Source: Scedosporium boydii (lineage: Eukaryota; Ascomycota; Sordariomycetes; Microascales; Microascaceae). Taken from it: a DNA stretch of 64,000 bases. Location: the NCBI GenBank assembly GCA_002221725.1, contig NJFT01000058.1, forward strand, positions 62,001 to 126,000, in the 5' to 3' direction. A program made the position numbers and the translations under genes. Of this stretch, positions 34,895 to 45,552 are shown one piece after another. The stretch's first letter is position 1; each line of letters starts with the position of its first letter. Under the pieces are notes generated by a model. The model saw only the letters and a program-made list of their open reading frames with translations, was not told where the DNA came from and did not search any database.

Positions 34895-37800
34895 TTAAAT
34901 AGTCCTGCTTTCTCGGGGCCCTTTCTCGAGGTCGCGTGGTGTTGCTTTCGAAGGCGAGGGGTCAAGGGTTGCCCGACGAGTAACCTTAGACGCCAGCAGA
35001 GACTCCTTTCCAACCCCAGAAGTTTGAGTAGTCCAGGTCGACTCCCGAGGGGCCCTATACCCTCCAGGATTCGGCGGACGACGGTTGGCGTCTCGCGCCA
35101 CGGCTGCATCCCACAGCTTCTGGCTTCGAGCCCGTTGTGCCTGTACTTGCATCTCCCAGATTTCCCCTTCTACTCTTTCCACGATGTCGTCGAGAGTCGG
35201 AAAGTTGAGGTCGGGGGTGTAGAATCGCCACGTAGCTCGTATCTTTTCCCTGGTGTATCGTATTGCGATCCAGACGAGCGTCCTAAATCGCCGGCTGAAG
35301 CCTGGGAAGAAGATGAAGGGCAGGATGCAAATGGATGTTGTGACTAGTACCACGAGGAGGATGGTTAGTTTGACTTGGTTAATTTGCTTCAAGGATGGAG
35401 TTATGGTGGCTCACAAATAATCCAGAGCTGTCTCCGGATGGTAATTGGATAAAAATCTTGGATACGATCCAATCCTCGCTTCCGCATAGCGCTTCTAAGA
35501 TCGAGAGCAGCGGCATCGCTGGGATCGGTATCGAACTCGAATTCCAACGCATTCATCCCAAACAAGCTTGACATGAAGGAAAGGGGGAGCTAGACCCGCT
35601 ATCCGTTAATCACAAACGATCGTGGGGTAGGTATTGCTTCCGGCATAGACTCACGAAGATAATAGTCATGACCGTAAACAGCATAATAGCTTGCCCCTGC
35701 TTCACAGTCTCATCTCCCTGCACTATGGCCTGGTATGCCTGGACAACGCTGGCTTGCTGCTGCTTCAAATCCAACAGGTCCTTGACGTTCTGCGCCACAC
35801 CCTCGGCGCTTTGCCTGAGGCTCTGCAGCTCATCCATCCTGCGGTCGACCTTCCGAGTGAGCTTCTCGACTTTGTCCTGGAAGGAAAGCTGGGCATAGTT
35901 GGGGACGTTGACGCCATTATCATCGCTCTCTCGTCCGCCGTCGGTATCAGCCCCTCTCCAAGAACCGTTATCAAAACCTTCGTCTTGGAATATGTCACTC
36001 GTTTGATCGATGAATGTTTCGATCACTTCTCTTTGCTCCCTTATGACGTGGATCATCATGTCGAGTTCGTCGATGGTATCGCGGATCTCTTGTTGGAGAT
36101 GGCCCTCTTTTGTTACGTCAAGCAGAGGTAGGATTAGTTTGTCGACGTTTTGCTCGGTTCGGAAGAGGCCGGAATTCAGCTTATTGGAAAGGCCGTCAGA
36201 GAGCTGCCAGAGATGACGGAGAGCAATTGCCTGTTGGTTGGACTATTGAGAGTTGTCAGTACTAGGAGAAAGAGCGTGGGAGTGATAACAGGGAAGAAGT
36301 GCCAAGGAGCTTGTATCTCCGAAGTCATGTACATACGATGTTGCCAATGGATTCACTAAAGATGTCCAGTACCTGCGGTCGTCGATCAGTCGTGATGGTG
36401 CGGTCGAAAAAGGAATCAAAGCAGGCATCCAGGATAATCACAGCTAGATCCCAAGCCGAAAATATGGATGTCTCCCCAGGAGGTGTGAGCCTACGAGCGA
36501 TGACGTTATGGACTTCCGATGGGTCCTCTTTGCCCGAACCATAGCGTTGCGGGAAGCACGTCAGGATCGTATCATCGTCCAAGACCCACATCCATAGTTG
36601 ATCGACCATGACGGACCTTGCAACCGCGAGACTATCCTCCCAGCACTCGTAGCATCCGTCTTTCTCGGCGTCGCCGTGGTCGATCCAGGCGAGAGGGTGT
36701 GGTTCTTTCAAATTCCCGATGCAATCATTACCCATCGGCTCGAGCAGGCGGGAAGGGAGGCCGCCTGGGTTACTCGGCATGGGCTGGAACTTGTGCGGTA
36801 TACGCGGCTTCGTGTATCGGTAGACGACTTGGTCCCTGTCCCTCCGACGTGTCGAGTTCAGTCGCCACAGGTATGACTGGTCAAGCGAACGGCGGGGATG
36901 AACGGGCGGATTGGCAAAGAGGTATTTATCGAATAGCTTGAACTCCGGATAGTGCGACATGGTCTCGAAGAGCCTAGCCGCATCGAGAAGATATTGTGCC
37001 AGCGCTTTCTTAGGCCCGCGTGGGATGAAACGGCGCCACTCATCAATCCGTATGCCAGTGAAGACCTTGCTCGCCTCTTGCTGCTTTTCGTTCTTTTTCC
37101 AATGGGCTGTCCTAACTTCCTGCCAAAGAACGTCCTCGAGGTTCTTGGTGATGGCGTTGGCGTAGTATCTGGATTTTTCTCTCTCTTCTCTCTCCTGCTC
37201 CTCGGGCGTTAGAAGCTCTTTGGATGCTGGCCTGCTTCGAGCCGCGAGGTCGGCAGGCTCTCGGAGTTGGCCCCATTTCCTCCTTTGCATTTTGCGGATT
37301 TCATGGACATAGTCCCTGAACTTTCCAATCTCTTTGTCGTTGTGGCGTCTCGTGTATCTCTCGATCATATCGCCTACCTTAACACGAGCACGGTCGGTTT
37401 CCCAGTGGAGATAGGGCATCTGCGAGGGAGATAATTGTTTGTCAGATATGCATCGGCAGACGGTGGAAGGCTAAAAGCATACAAAAAGAACAATGTTAGA
37501 GAGAGCCGAGTCCTCAACAGTTACCCACTTCTCCTTATCGTGGAATTCGGAAACATCGCCGGTCCAGGTAGGGAATCGGTCACAGAACGGCCTCAAGTGG
37601 CGCGTGTGGACTGTAGTGTCGTTGGAGCCGTGAACTTGACCGAGCCAGCGCGAGTGCTGCATCACCGGCAGGTCCATGACGTCGCGCCTAACGGCTTCCC
37701 GAAGCGCTCGGCCTTTTAGGTTGGGATATCGCTGCGGTAAGCGGTAATAGGTGGCCAGAACATCCTTGAAGCAGAGATTTTAATAGGTTTCGTACGGCTG

Positions 37801-38845
37801 AAAGAGAGACGAAGAAGTCTTTGAAGCGTAGGGTAGTCTCTTCTTACCTGCACCCACTGTGACCCTTAGAGTTAGCGTCGTCGCATAACGAGATTCGGGT
37901 CCATGCACATACCGACATGTTGTTGCATGGAATGTGATAATGCGTTAGAGTCTCATCCTTGGATTCACACTTTTCAGAATGCTTCTTCCTGGAGAACTTG
38001 CCATCGCCCCCAACACAGTAGCAGAAGGCGATTTGCTGATCAGGAAACACGCCCTTGAAGGGCTTGTCTTCGGGGGAATTTGGCACGCCGGAAAAGCGCT
38101 GCTGTCCGCCGTCCCTGATTCTGGTGAAGCGAAGAACTCGAGCCTTTACGTCCCTCTCAATCCTATATCGAGGAGTGTCCTGGTCTTCAGTCGTCCCATG
38201 GTCGGCCCCAGCTCCCCCGGGGCTAGAAATGACCGTTGGCGGGACTGTCGCTTTCTCTGTAGATGCCGGCAAAACTTGGTCTTTTGTCGCTTCACCAATC
38301 TCGTCTGCGACATTCGTGCCTTCCTTGCCCTGCTTCCCTGCATCTCCAAACCCGAGGATGTCTGCTCCACGTTCCTCTCGATTTTCAGAAATTTCCCTCA
38401 GCAACACGCGGACGTTCGGCCATCCGTCGGCTGTCTCACGTTCCGGCGCGCCGCTGGCCAAAAACCGCTTCTTCGACTTCCAGGCTTCCCTGCTAGTATC
38501 GATATTCACAATGAAATGCTTGAACATTTCGTCTTCACGAATAGCCTTTCGCAAAATATCGGTACGCGTGAGCGTCTCGTAAAGCGAGTCGCAGACATCC
38601 CTTCGCATTTCCTCCTTTCGTATCGTCTCGCGCAACCGCTCGTCGGCAGACGAAACAGGCCTCCATTCCCGTCCATCTCGCGCTATGTATTCCCAAAAGG
38701 GGTTATCTTTCCGCAGGAAGTCAACCCTGTCGCCTATTGAAATGCATCCGAAGAAATGTCTCTGAACATCATTCATGTCTTCGAGGTCGTGTTCCAGAGG
38801 GGAGAGACACTCGGGACGGCGAAACTCAAAGACTCGACGCGCCAT
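34895..38845 (-). CDS. Fungal CorA-like membrane protein (GMN motif)
   Basis: Seven exons fit: 37913-38845, 37848-37856 (a 9-nt micro-exon), 37483-37764, 36337-37419, 35655-36242, 35415-35589 and 34895-35343; exactly 1172 residues. Landmarks: MPYLHWETD, a signature of this fungal family, then VDQLWMWVLDDDTILTCFPQR, a long coiled region with IDELDMMIHVIREQ, a first membrane helix (AIMLFTVMTIIF), the CorA-type motif in LFGMNALEF, and a second helix after the last intron (TSICILPFIFF). CorA proteins conduct Mg2+ as pentamers; these large fungal relatives have long extra N-terminal regions and their substrate is unproven. The C-terminal tail is basic and disordered. It converges with the NLR gene (381 bp apart), a combination that could be chance. 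Confidence 0.82.
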
Positions 38846-39767
38846 TCGCGCATACTATCTCAAGGCACGATCGCCTAAAGCTTTAACAGAGACGGTGCTA
38901 GAGCGAGAGTGCCGTCGAAATGAGAAAGACGCGCTTCTTGCGGGGGTTCCGCAGGATGATCAGCTGCGCTGAGGCTGAGCTGTGACTGTGACTCGTGAGC
39001 ATCGAGCCATGCTTAAATTGGGCTTACCTAAAAATATCAATAGAATCGCGACAGGTCAGATTGAGGCGCGTAAAACCAACCTTGGCAAGCGAATGACATG
39101 CCAAGGTTGGCCTGCATATTGCGCCCCAATATTGAGACTGCCGGGAAGCACTAGCGAAAATGAAACCAGAAATAGAGAAAAATAGGAAAGGAGCAGGAAA
39201 AGGAGCAAAGATTATCCCAAGTATGGCTGAGGACAGCTCCCATTCAATGCATAGACACTCGTGAATTTCTATATTATGCCTCAAAGCGCTTCAAGGATCG
39301 CAACCACTAGGCGGAGAATTTTCTTCTCCGGATCGACATTACCGTGAATGTCTAGGGGCTGCTCACACTTCTAGGTATGGCCTTGCCTGAGAAAGAATAG
39401 AGGGGCTAAAGGGGGGAAAGCCGGCATGGAAGCTGGATTCGACTAGAAGATCGTTCTGATTAATTTGCTGAACGTGATGGAATATCGAAAACCTCGCCCT
39501 GTCCCTCCCTTGAAGGCTAACAATCATGTCCTTACCTCCGACATGTCGGAGCAAGCTCAGGGTGGTTGAGATCTGGCTGTCGATTCCTTACGAAGTTATG
39601 TGAACTGGCAAGGCATGGCGAAGAGGAAAACCGAACAAAACTGCGCGGAAGTATATGACGGAAGAACTTCCTATGGCATGAAGCTATGGATATGTACCCT
39701 TCAATGAATGCCATGCTTCCCAACGCACTTATTCGGTGCATGTTGTAAGGGAAATATATATCCTTCC
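38846..39767. other. Intergenic region containing a perfect inverted repeat
   Basis: No gene supported. It holds the likely promoter of the CorA-like gene and the hairpin listed separately. Confidence 0.4.
39076..39110. repeat. 12-bp perfect inverted repeat
   Basis: CCAACCTTGGCA (39076-39087) and TGCCAAGGTTGG (39099-39110), separated by 11 nt. It could form a hairpin or bind a dimeric factor. It lies about 230 bp upstream of the CorA-like gene's start. Confidence 0.7.
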
Positions 39768-40410
39768 TTACAATACTCCGTTCTTATCGTCTTCGGCCCA
39801 TTGAGCCAGTTTTCCCTCGAGCTTCCAGCCTCTAATAAGGCGAATGGAATCGTTGCACATATTCTTCGCGAGCGCTCTATAGTTTGTCCTAATATCTTCG
39901 GCCTCCTTGCTTCCCGGCGCTGGTGATTTTTCTCCCATTCTGAGCTCGTAAAATACGGTGAGGTAGGGCTCGTCTTCCTCCTGGGCTGTCTCCGTTTTCC
40001 CGCCGTATGATACAATGATGGTGCTCTTCGCTCCGGTATCTTGTGTCGTGGCAGCCACCTAATTGAGAAATTACCATGTTATTAGCACGTCTAACGTTGG
40101 AGGAGGTTGAGCGGATATAAAAGGAATCTAGACATGCATATAGATCATCCTGGATGAACACGTCTTGGACGATCTTTTCGCCATCGCCCGTGTGCACGGC
40201 GCCGTCGCCAATGACCAGCTCTCTTACAAACTCGGTGCGGCCGCCGGAGAGGACCTCACAGCTCCGGACGAAGGTGGCGAACTCGTCGGGATGTCGACCA
40301 CCCCGCTTGACACCCTGCCATAGTTCGGCGTGGGTGAGGCGTTCTTCTGGCTTCGCGCCTTCGTTGGCGGCGGCAGTGTAGGAGATATTGCAGCAAAATT
40401 CTTGCGTCAT
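39768..40410 (-). CDS. DUF1857-like (SRPBCC-fold) small protein
   Basis: The first exon starts at 40410 (MTQEFCCNISYTAAANEGAK) and shows the family's LTHAELWQGVKRGGRHPDEFATFVRSCEVL. The second ends with EDEPYLTVFYELRM and DSIRLIRGWKLEGKL, matching the C-terminal half of these roughly 160-residue proteins. The junction is awkward. Family alignment wants QDDLYA to run into AATTQDTGAKS; a canonical GT donor in the right phase is not available there, but a GC..AG intron starting near 40139 and ending at TTAG before 40061 fits in phase and length (79 nt). A GTTAGA donor near 40100 would also keep the frame but makes a 41-nt intron and adds 13 odd residues. Function unknown; the fold suggests binding of a small hydrophobic ligand. 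Confidence 0.7.
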
Positions 40411-41364
40411 GTTGTCGGTCTCGGGGCAGGTCGATTGTAATCCTAGCGCGATGAAATATTGTGTTCGGAAGTTATAGAAGGAATCCCGAAGGTGTCCAAG
40501 ATATTAATATACTCGACGTATAAACGGTAGTGCAAAGTAGGACTTGGCAGAGCCCGAACCTGTTCGTGACGAAAACGGCTCGGCGAGCGGGCGGTCCCGG
40601 CAGCTGGACAGCGGGCCGAGCAGTTGACCCACCATGCCTCATGCAGCTCATACTGTCCGAAGTGGCTAGATAACAGGAATATAAAGTGAGTCTTTCCAAT
40701 TCTTCTCAATTCATCGTAGAAAGCGATTCGCAGTTAACTCCCCTCTCCAAAGGCTCTATGAGGGGAGCCGTTCCGACAATTCCGGAATACCGCCAGTTCG
40801 TTAGGACATTGGGCTGTTTCCTTCTACAAATCGGGCCGGATCGAGAACCCTCAGAGGCATGATTGCCGCCTGTGCCGACAAAACTTTTTCACAGTTTGCA
40901 TCTGGCCATGTCGGTCCGACAAGCTCACAGAGAAACCCCGCCGTGCACCGCCCAACTTGCTTCCCGCAAGGCCTCAAAGGAGGACGGCGCGACTGAGCAA
41001 GAAGTTGAGCTATAATTACTAGCCAAGTCGAGGTCTCATCCTGCAACTCGGGCGCCTACAAGCATGTGAAGTTAATTCTAATGTGGTATAGCCGGTGGTG
41101 GTGCCGTGTAGAGTACGTATTACCAGACGCAGATAGGCACGATTAGCTGAAGAGTCAAACCTATTTATGTTGATCAATATTCGACCTCAGTGGGGTTTTA
41201 GGACCAAAACCCGAAAGCAGGTTGATCCAAATACTACGTTTCATCCTGTGCCATCTTAAGTTGGCTAGACACTGGGGCCCTCCAAGAAAGAGCATTCACG
41301 AAGTACACGGTCTACTAGCGAAGCCTTCATCACCTTACGAACAGAAATTTTCATTCCATATAAC
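40411..41364. other. Intergenic region, no gene supported
   Basis: About 950 bp between two leftward-transcribed genes; short frames only, none with recognisable features. Confidence 0.45.
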
Positions 41365-42648
41365 CTACACGTCTTGGACGGGTTCGAGCCCGTTTTTAAC
41401 AAGGTAGTCATTCACCGTGGCGAGTGTGTTCTGCCATAAACCCCGTACTTGCCTCTCATCCTTCGTGACGGCATGCGTTGGGCTAACCTCTCCAAACGGC
41501 AGCAAGTACTTCCCCCCGTACATATCCTCATTTTCCCGGACGACCTTGGCCGTGGCGGCAAACAGCGATGTGACAGCTCCCTGATCGGTCGTTATTGAAT
41601 TTAGCCAAATAAAAGGCTTAACCAAGTTAGTGAAGACGGCCATGGCACCTTCAGTGCCGACTCCGCCCGGGTGCAGCGACATTGATAAGATCGGGATGCC
41701 CTTGGCGTCGAGAAGGCGCTGTAGCTCCTGAGCGAAGAGTACGTTGGCGGTCTTCGCCATGGCATAGCGTGGCATGTCGACTTTAACCACGAGTTTACTC
41801 AATATCCGCCATTGTAGCGACGTGAAGGTCTTGTGATCGGTGAGAAAAGTAGGGGAGTCGAAACCGAAATCGAAATCTAGAGGGACCAGAGCCGTTGTAA
41901 TTATGGAAGATACCTGAATATATTAGTGACCTCATCTGCCCAAATCATAAGCTTCACTACCTACCGTTACAACACGAACATCTGCGTTCTTTTCGCATGT
42001 TGCCTTCTTAAGTAGAGGGAGGAGGCCGAGTGTGAGGACAAAATGGCCGACATGGCTGAGATAGGTTAGCCCATTACAGTGGAAATGGTAGACAGAGAGG
42101 AGAGGCAAGGGCGAGAGCATAAGGATTGAACTACCACACAGCCATGACCATTTCCCAGCCGGCGTCATTCACGTGGAAGTTACTTGACCCGATCCCGGCA
42201 TTATTAACTTCGAAGACACATTAGGTCTCTTCCGGCCCAGAAAGATTGCCAGATGGGAGAGGCAGGGGATCTTACTGAGAATATCTAGCTTCTCTTCTTT
42301 TCTTTTCATCTCATCGACGGCTTTGATAACGGCCTTCGGGTCACTCAAGTCAAGCAGCAGCCATACAATCTGATCGCTCCTGATGGCGGGATTTTCAGTG
42401 CAAAGACGCTCGATGGCCGCCATTGCCCTCGATTCGGATCGTGCCGCGAGGTAGACTTTGGCGCCGCCAAGGGCAAGGAATTTGACTGTTGCATAGCCGA
42501 TGCCGGCACTATGAATCGTTATCCATTAGTTTCGGGATTTGCTTCAGGTATAGAGTAGATTATGGTAGACACACTTCCCGCCCGTGACGAGGGCAATTTT
42601 GCCTTGTAGATCTGGCATATCAGCCAGGGGATCCCAGATTTTGGACAT
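41365..42648 (-). CDS. Short-chain dehydrogenase/reductase (retinol-dehydrogenase-like)
   Basis: Five exons, about 42575-42648, 42276-42508, 42135-42207, 41965-42055 and 41365-41913, give 339 residues. The coenzyme motif KIALVTGGNAGIGYATV (TGxxxGxG) forms across the first intron; VYLAARSESRA suggests NADP preference. LDILINNAGIGSS holds the NNAG motif, and PRYAMAKTANVLFAQ the catalytic Tyr and Lys (YxxxK). SLHPGGVGTEG follows, as in the WW-oxidoreductase/retinol-dehydrogenase-like fungal SDRs. The substrate is unknown. It lies about 6 kb from the thiol-metabolite cluster and is separated from it by a tRNA and a transporter, so membership is doubtful. Confidence 0.88.
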
Positions 42649-43366
42649 GTTGCCTAGGTCGAATTGTCCACACCGCAGGAGGCGCCGCGTCGAGGAGGAG
42701 GGAGCAGTGACGTTGGCTGGTCTCAAAGGGAATCCGGACGATCAGAGCGACCAACGACTTCGAAAAGTGAAAAACCCTTAGTAACAAAACTGTGTGAATG
42801 ATCGAATCCCCAGTTCAGCCTGTCCATCAACGCTAATGTGTTCTGTGAGCTGGCCCCCTGCGATTTCGTATCTCCATTTTCAGCGGCCCGACCGGTGCTG
42901 ATTCGGCTGCCGAGCTGTGGCCCCGGACGCAAGCCCGGAAATTTCACGTCCCATGGCTAAGATACTCGGAGCCATTTTTAAAAATGTGTAGGGAGAAGCA
43001 CGATAAAACATTGTGCGAAGAACTCCCCGTCGATTACTCCGTTGGCGGATGTGTGTCGGCGATATAAGCCCTTCATCAATCGAACAAGCGTTGATGTTAT
43101 CGGACCGCTGCTCTGGCGAACTGGTATGGATCTCTTCCCACGGAGCCTGCATGATTGTAATCTAATAGTAGGCGTAGGGTCGTCGGAAGGGGCCCAAGAG
43201 CGGGCATGGATATCTGGTTTGATTTTAATTCTGTTTCTTTGAATCTTTTTTACTGTCTCCGTCAACGGTGTATGAGATATCTACTACAAAGAGGATGTAG
43301 GGAGCGTAAGCCAAGAATGCCGTTTTGGATGTGAAACAGGATATCATAACACAATGTGCTTGGTTC
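42649..43366. other. Intergenic region, no gene supported
   Basis: Upstream of the SDR and of tRNA-Met; no supported frame. Confidence 0.4.
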
Positions 43367-43468
43367 GTCTTCTTAGCTCAGTCGGTGGAGCGCTGGTCTC
43401 ATAATATGACCCGGAAGGGACACTACCGGGAGATCCAGAGGTCGAGGGTTCGATCCCCTCAGAGGGCA
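43367..43468 (+). tRNA. tRNA-Met(CAU), elongator, with 29-nt intron
   Basis: The acceptor arms GTCTTCT and AGAGGGC pair (with two G-U), followed by discriminator A. The D-arm is GCTC..GAGC and the T-arm GAGGG-TTCGATC-CCCTC. The anticodon loop CTCATAA has CAU at 43400-43402. The anticodon stem CTGGT/TCCAG has the U-U pair also found in yeast elongator tRNA-Met. The intron is 43404-43432, one base after the anticodon, and the mature length is 73 nt. The loop sequence and T-arm indicate elongator rather than initiator. Confidence 0.95.
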
Positions 43469-43505
43469 ACACTTTTGTCGCTTTTTTTTTTTTTCGTTTT
43501 TTTTT
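43469..43505 (+). terminator. RNA polymerase III T-rich terminator of tRNA-Met
   Basis: CTTTTG directly after the tRNA, then a run of more than ten T from about 43482. Confidence 0.8.
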
Positions 43506-43767
43506 CAAAACCCTCTCAGCGGCCGAGCTCGATGAAATTTCTGGTCTGTATTTACCGTCGCCGTCAACTCCCAGTTCTTATAATAATACGGACGACTACT
43601 GGTGACCTGGGTAAAGGCTTTGAATACATCAATTTGTTAAAATGTAAAAGAGTATAGTAAATACATTGCACCATCGAGAAAGATAACGGTCTAAACGAAG
43701 TGAATCTCGGGTATCTAGAATAAATCTCCCACCCCCTGTCACGATCTTCCGCCCTTTTTCTTCCACC

Positions 43768-45552
43768 TCAGTTCTTCTCCGACTTGTGAACTTCGAGCGA
43801 TGGCTCCGTATGGTGGGGGGAAACGCCGTCTTTGGCCAGTGTTTGCTCCTCATTGAGGACGGGGTTCCTGATCACAGCGGCAAATCCGATCACGGGGAAA
43901 CACAAGCCAAGGCCAGTTGCGCACAAGAGTTTCTGGACATGCTGGTAGCTCTCAACGATTGCTGTGCGAGTCGCCGTGCCAACTGGATTCTTCGCGGCGA
44001 TGGCGAACGGGTTCGCATAGACCTGCATGGCCAAGGCCTGATCACCGAGCTTGGAGGCGAGGGTCTTGGGAAGAACCTGGTTCCAGATGGCGCCAGAAAC
44101 ACTGCTGCCCATGCCGTTCCCGATGTTGTGTGCGGCCAGATAGAGCGCGATCATAACGGCAACGTGCTGGTGTTTCAAGGTAACCTGCATTCCCACAGAG
44201 GCGGAGTACGAGAAAAGACCGCCTCCAAATCCGAGGAGGACTTGGCCAGCAATGATACCGGCCTTCTCTGGAGTGCCACTGCCACCGCGGAAGCGGAGCA
44301 GTAAGCCGAAGCCGACGGTGAAAATGATGACACCGGAAAGCATGAAAGGTCGTAGACGACGGAAGCGGTACACAGCAAGGCCGGTGATGGGCCCAATGAC
44401 GAATGCCATGAATCCGTACACGGTACTGATGCGCGTCGCAGCTGTGACGGAAAAGTCAAACGCGACAACGAGTACCGTGTAGAGGTATCCTCGCTGCAGC
44501 GCGGCGGCGAAGTTCCAAAACACGGCGACGCCGAGGGCGCCCCATACGGACCGGTCGCGGATGCGTTGGAACGGTATCATGGGGTGCGGCGCGCGAAGTT
44601 CCCAGAAGATGAAGGCGGGAATGCACAGGAAGCCGATGACGATGGGGGCGATGATGTTTGCGCTTTTCCATTTGGTAGAGACACCACCGGCAAGACTAAG
44701 GGGCGTGAGGATAAGTGCCAGGGTAGCGACCAGCAAGACCAGGCCAGGTACATCGATCTGCCAGAAGGCCTTTTGAAGAATCCTCTTGTAATCGGATTTG
44801 ATGACCGGAGCTCCGTTCTTGCGAGCGTGACGCTCTGCAAGCATCATGGATGTGATGAACGGCACCATGCACGCGACGTACACGATGGTCCACATGCCGA
44901 TGCCCCATCTCCACGTTGAATGCGAGAGCATAGACGACGTTATGTTACCCGAGACCCAGATGGTAGCGATGAAGTGTAGGTTGGGCACAGTATAGAAGAA
45001 CAGACGGCTGCGAGTCGAGCTGAGGTCTGCGATGATGACTTCCATCATGACCTGCGTAGTCGAGAGACCGATCTGATTCAAGACGGCTCCCGCCACGAAA
45101 GTCGCCACATTGTTCGAAGATGCCTCCACGATCAAGCCCACCACGTAGAATGTCGCGCACAGGTAGATGACTTCGAAGCGTCCGATCACATCGGTCAATT
45201 TAGCTGCCACGGGTTGCGCGGCCACGGCGAAGACGGTACGGAGGGTGTTGGATGTCGCAAGGAGTGAGTGAGACTTGTAGCTGGCGGTTGCGTAGCTCTG
45301 GTAGACGTTGACGAGGGTCGTGGCAAGGCCATAGGCGAATCCGACGAAAAAGATGGAGACGAAAATGGAGATGCGGTAAGGGAGTGTGAGGTGCTGAGAT
45401 ACAGCGGCGATCTTGGCCACTCCGGGAGGGATGTCAGAGTCCTCCGTGACGTTGCATGCCACAGCCTTTGAAGAGGCCCGGTCGAGGTCCACTGCGTGAT
45501 CTCCAATACCCGTTGGCATTGGAGGTGATGGGGCTGATTTTTCGTCTGCCAT
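43768..45552 (-). CDS. Siderophore-iron-type MFS transporter
   Basis: An intronless frame from MADEKSAPSPP at 45552 gives 594 residues. An ATG at 45666 would add 38 residues unlike the family. About 14 hydrophobic segments are visible. The first helices and loop (FVGFAYGLATTLVNVYQSYA, then AKLTDVIGR as the MFS loop 2-3 motif) and the later AALQRGYLYTVLVVAF, GFGGGLFSYSASVGMQV and HNIGNGMGSSVSGAIWNQ are those of the SIT/ARN siderophore transporter family (proton symport of ferric siderophores). No siderophore synthesis gene is adjacent. ATCGATAAC, a GATA-type sequence, is at about 45638-45646, inside the longer possible reading frame. It may be unrelated to the nearby thiol-metabolite cluster or may have been recruited to it as an exporter. 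Confidence 0.88.
   Translation of the reverse strand: MADEKSAPSPPMPTGIGDHAVDLDRASSKAVACNVTEDSDIPPGVAKIAAVSQHLTLPYRISIFVSIFFVGFAYGLATTLVNVYQSYATASYKSHSLLATSNTLRTVFAVAAQPVAAKLTDVIGRFEVIYLCATFYVVGLIVEASSNNVATFVAGAVLNQIGLSTTQVMMEVIIADLSSTRSRLFFYTVPNLHFIATIWVSGNITSSMLSHSTWRWGIGMWTIVYVACMVPFITSMMLAERHARKNGAPVIKSDYKRILQKAFWQIDVPGLVLLVATLALILTPLSLAGGVSTKWKSANIIAPIVIGFLCIPAFIFWELRAPHPMIPFQRIRDRSVWGALGVAVFWNFAAALQRGYLYTVLVVAFDFSVTAATRISTVYGFMAFVIGPITGLAVYRFRRLRPFMLSGVIIFTVGFGLLLRFRGGSGTPEKAGIIAGQVLLGFGGGLFSYSASVGMQVTLKHQHVAVMIALYLAAHNIGNGMGSSVSGAIWNQVLPKTLASKLGDQALAMQVYANPFAIAAKNPVGTATRTAIVESYQHVQKLLCATGLGLCFPVIGFAAVIRNPVLNEEQTLAKDGVSPHHTEPSLEVHKSEKN

Noticed and set aside
35374..35414. 41-nt final intron in the CorA-like gene
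   Set aside because: The in-frame acceptor at 35344 gives 71 nt with a CTAAC branch point and is more typical.
41376..41395. GACGGGTTCGAGCCCGT, T-arm-like hairpin
   Set aside because: It is the 3' end of the SDR coding sequence; no tRNA body around it.
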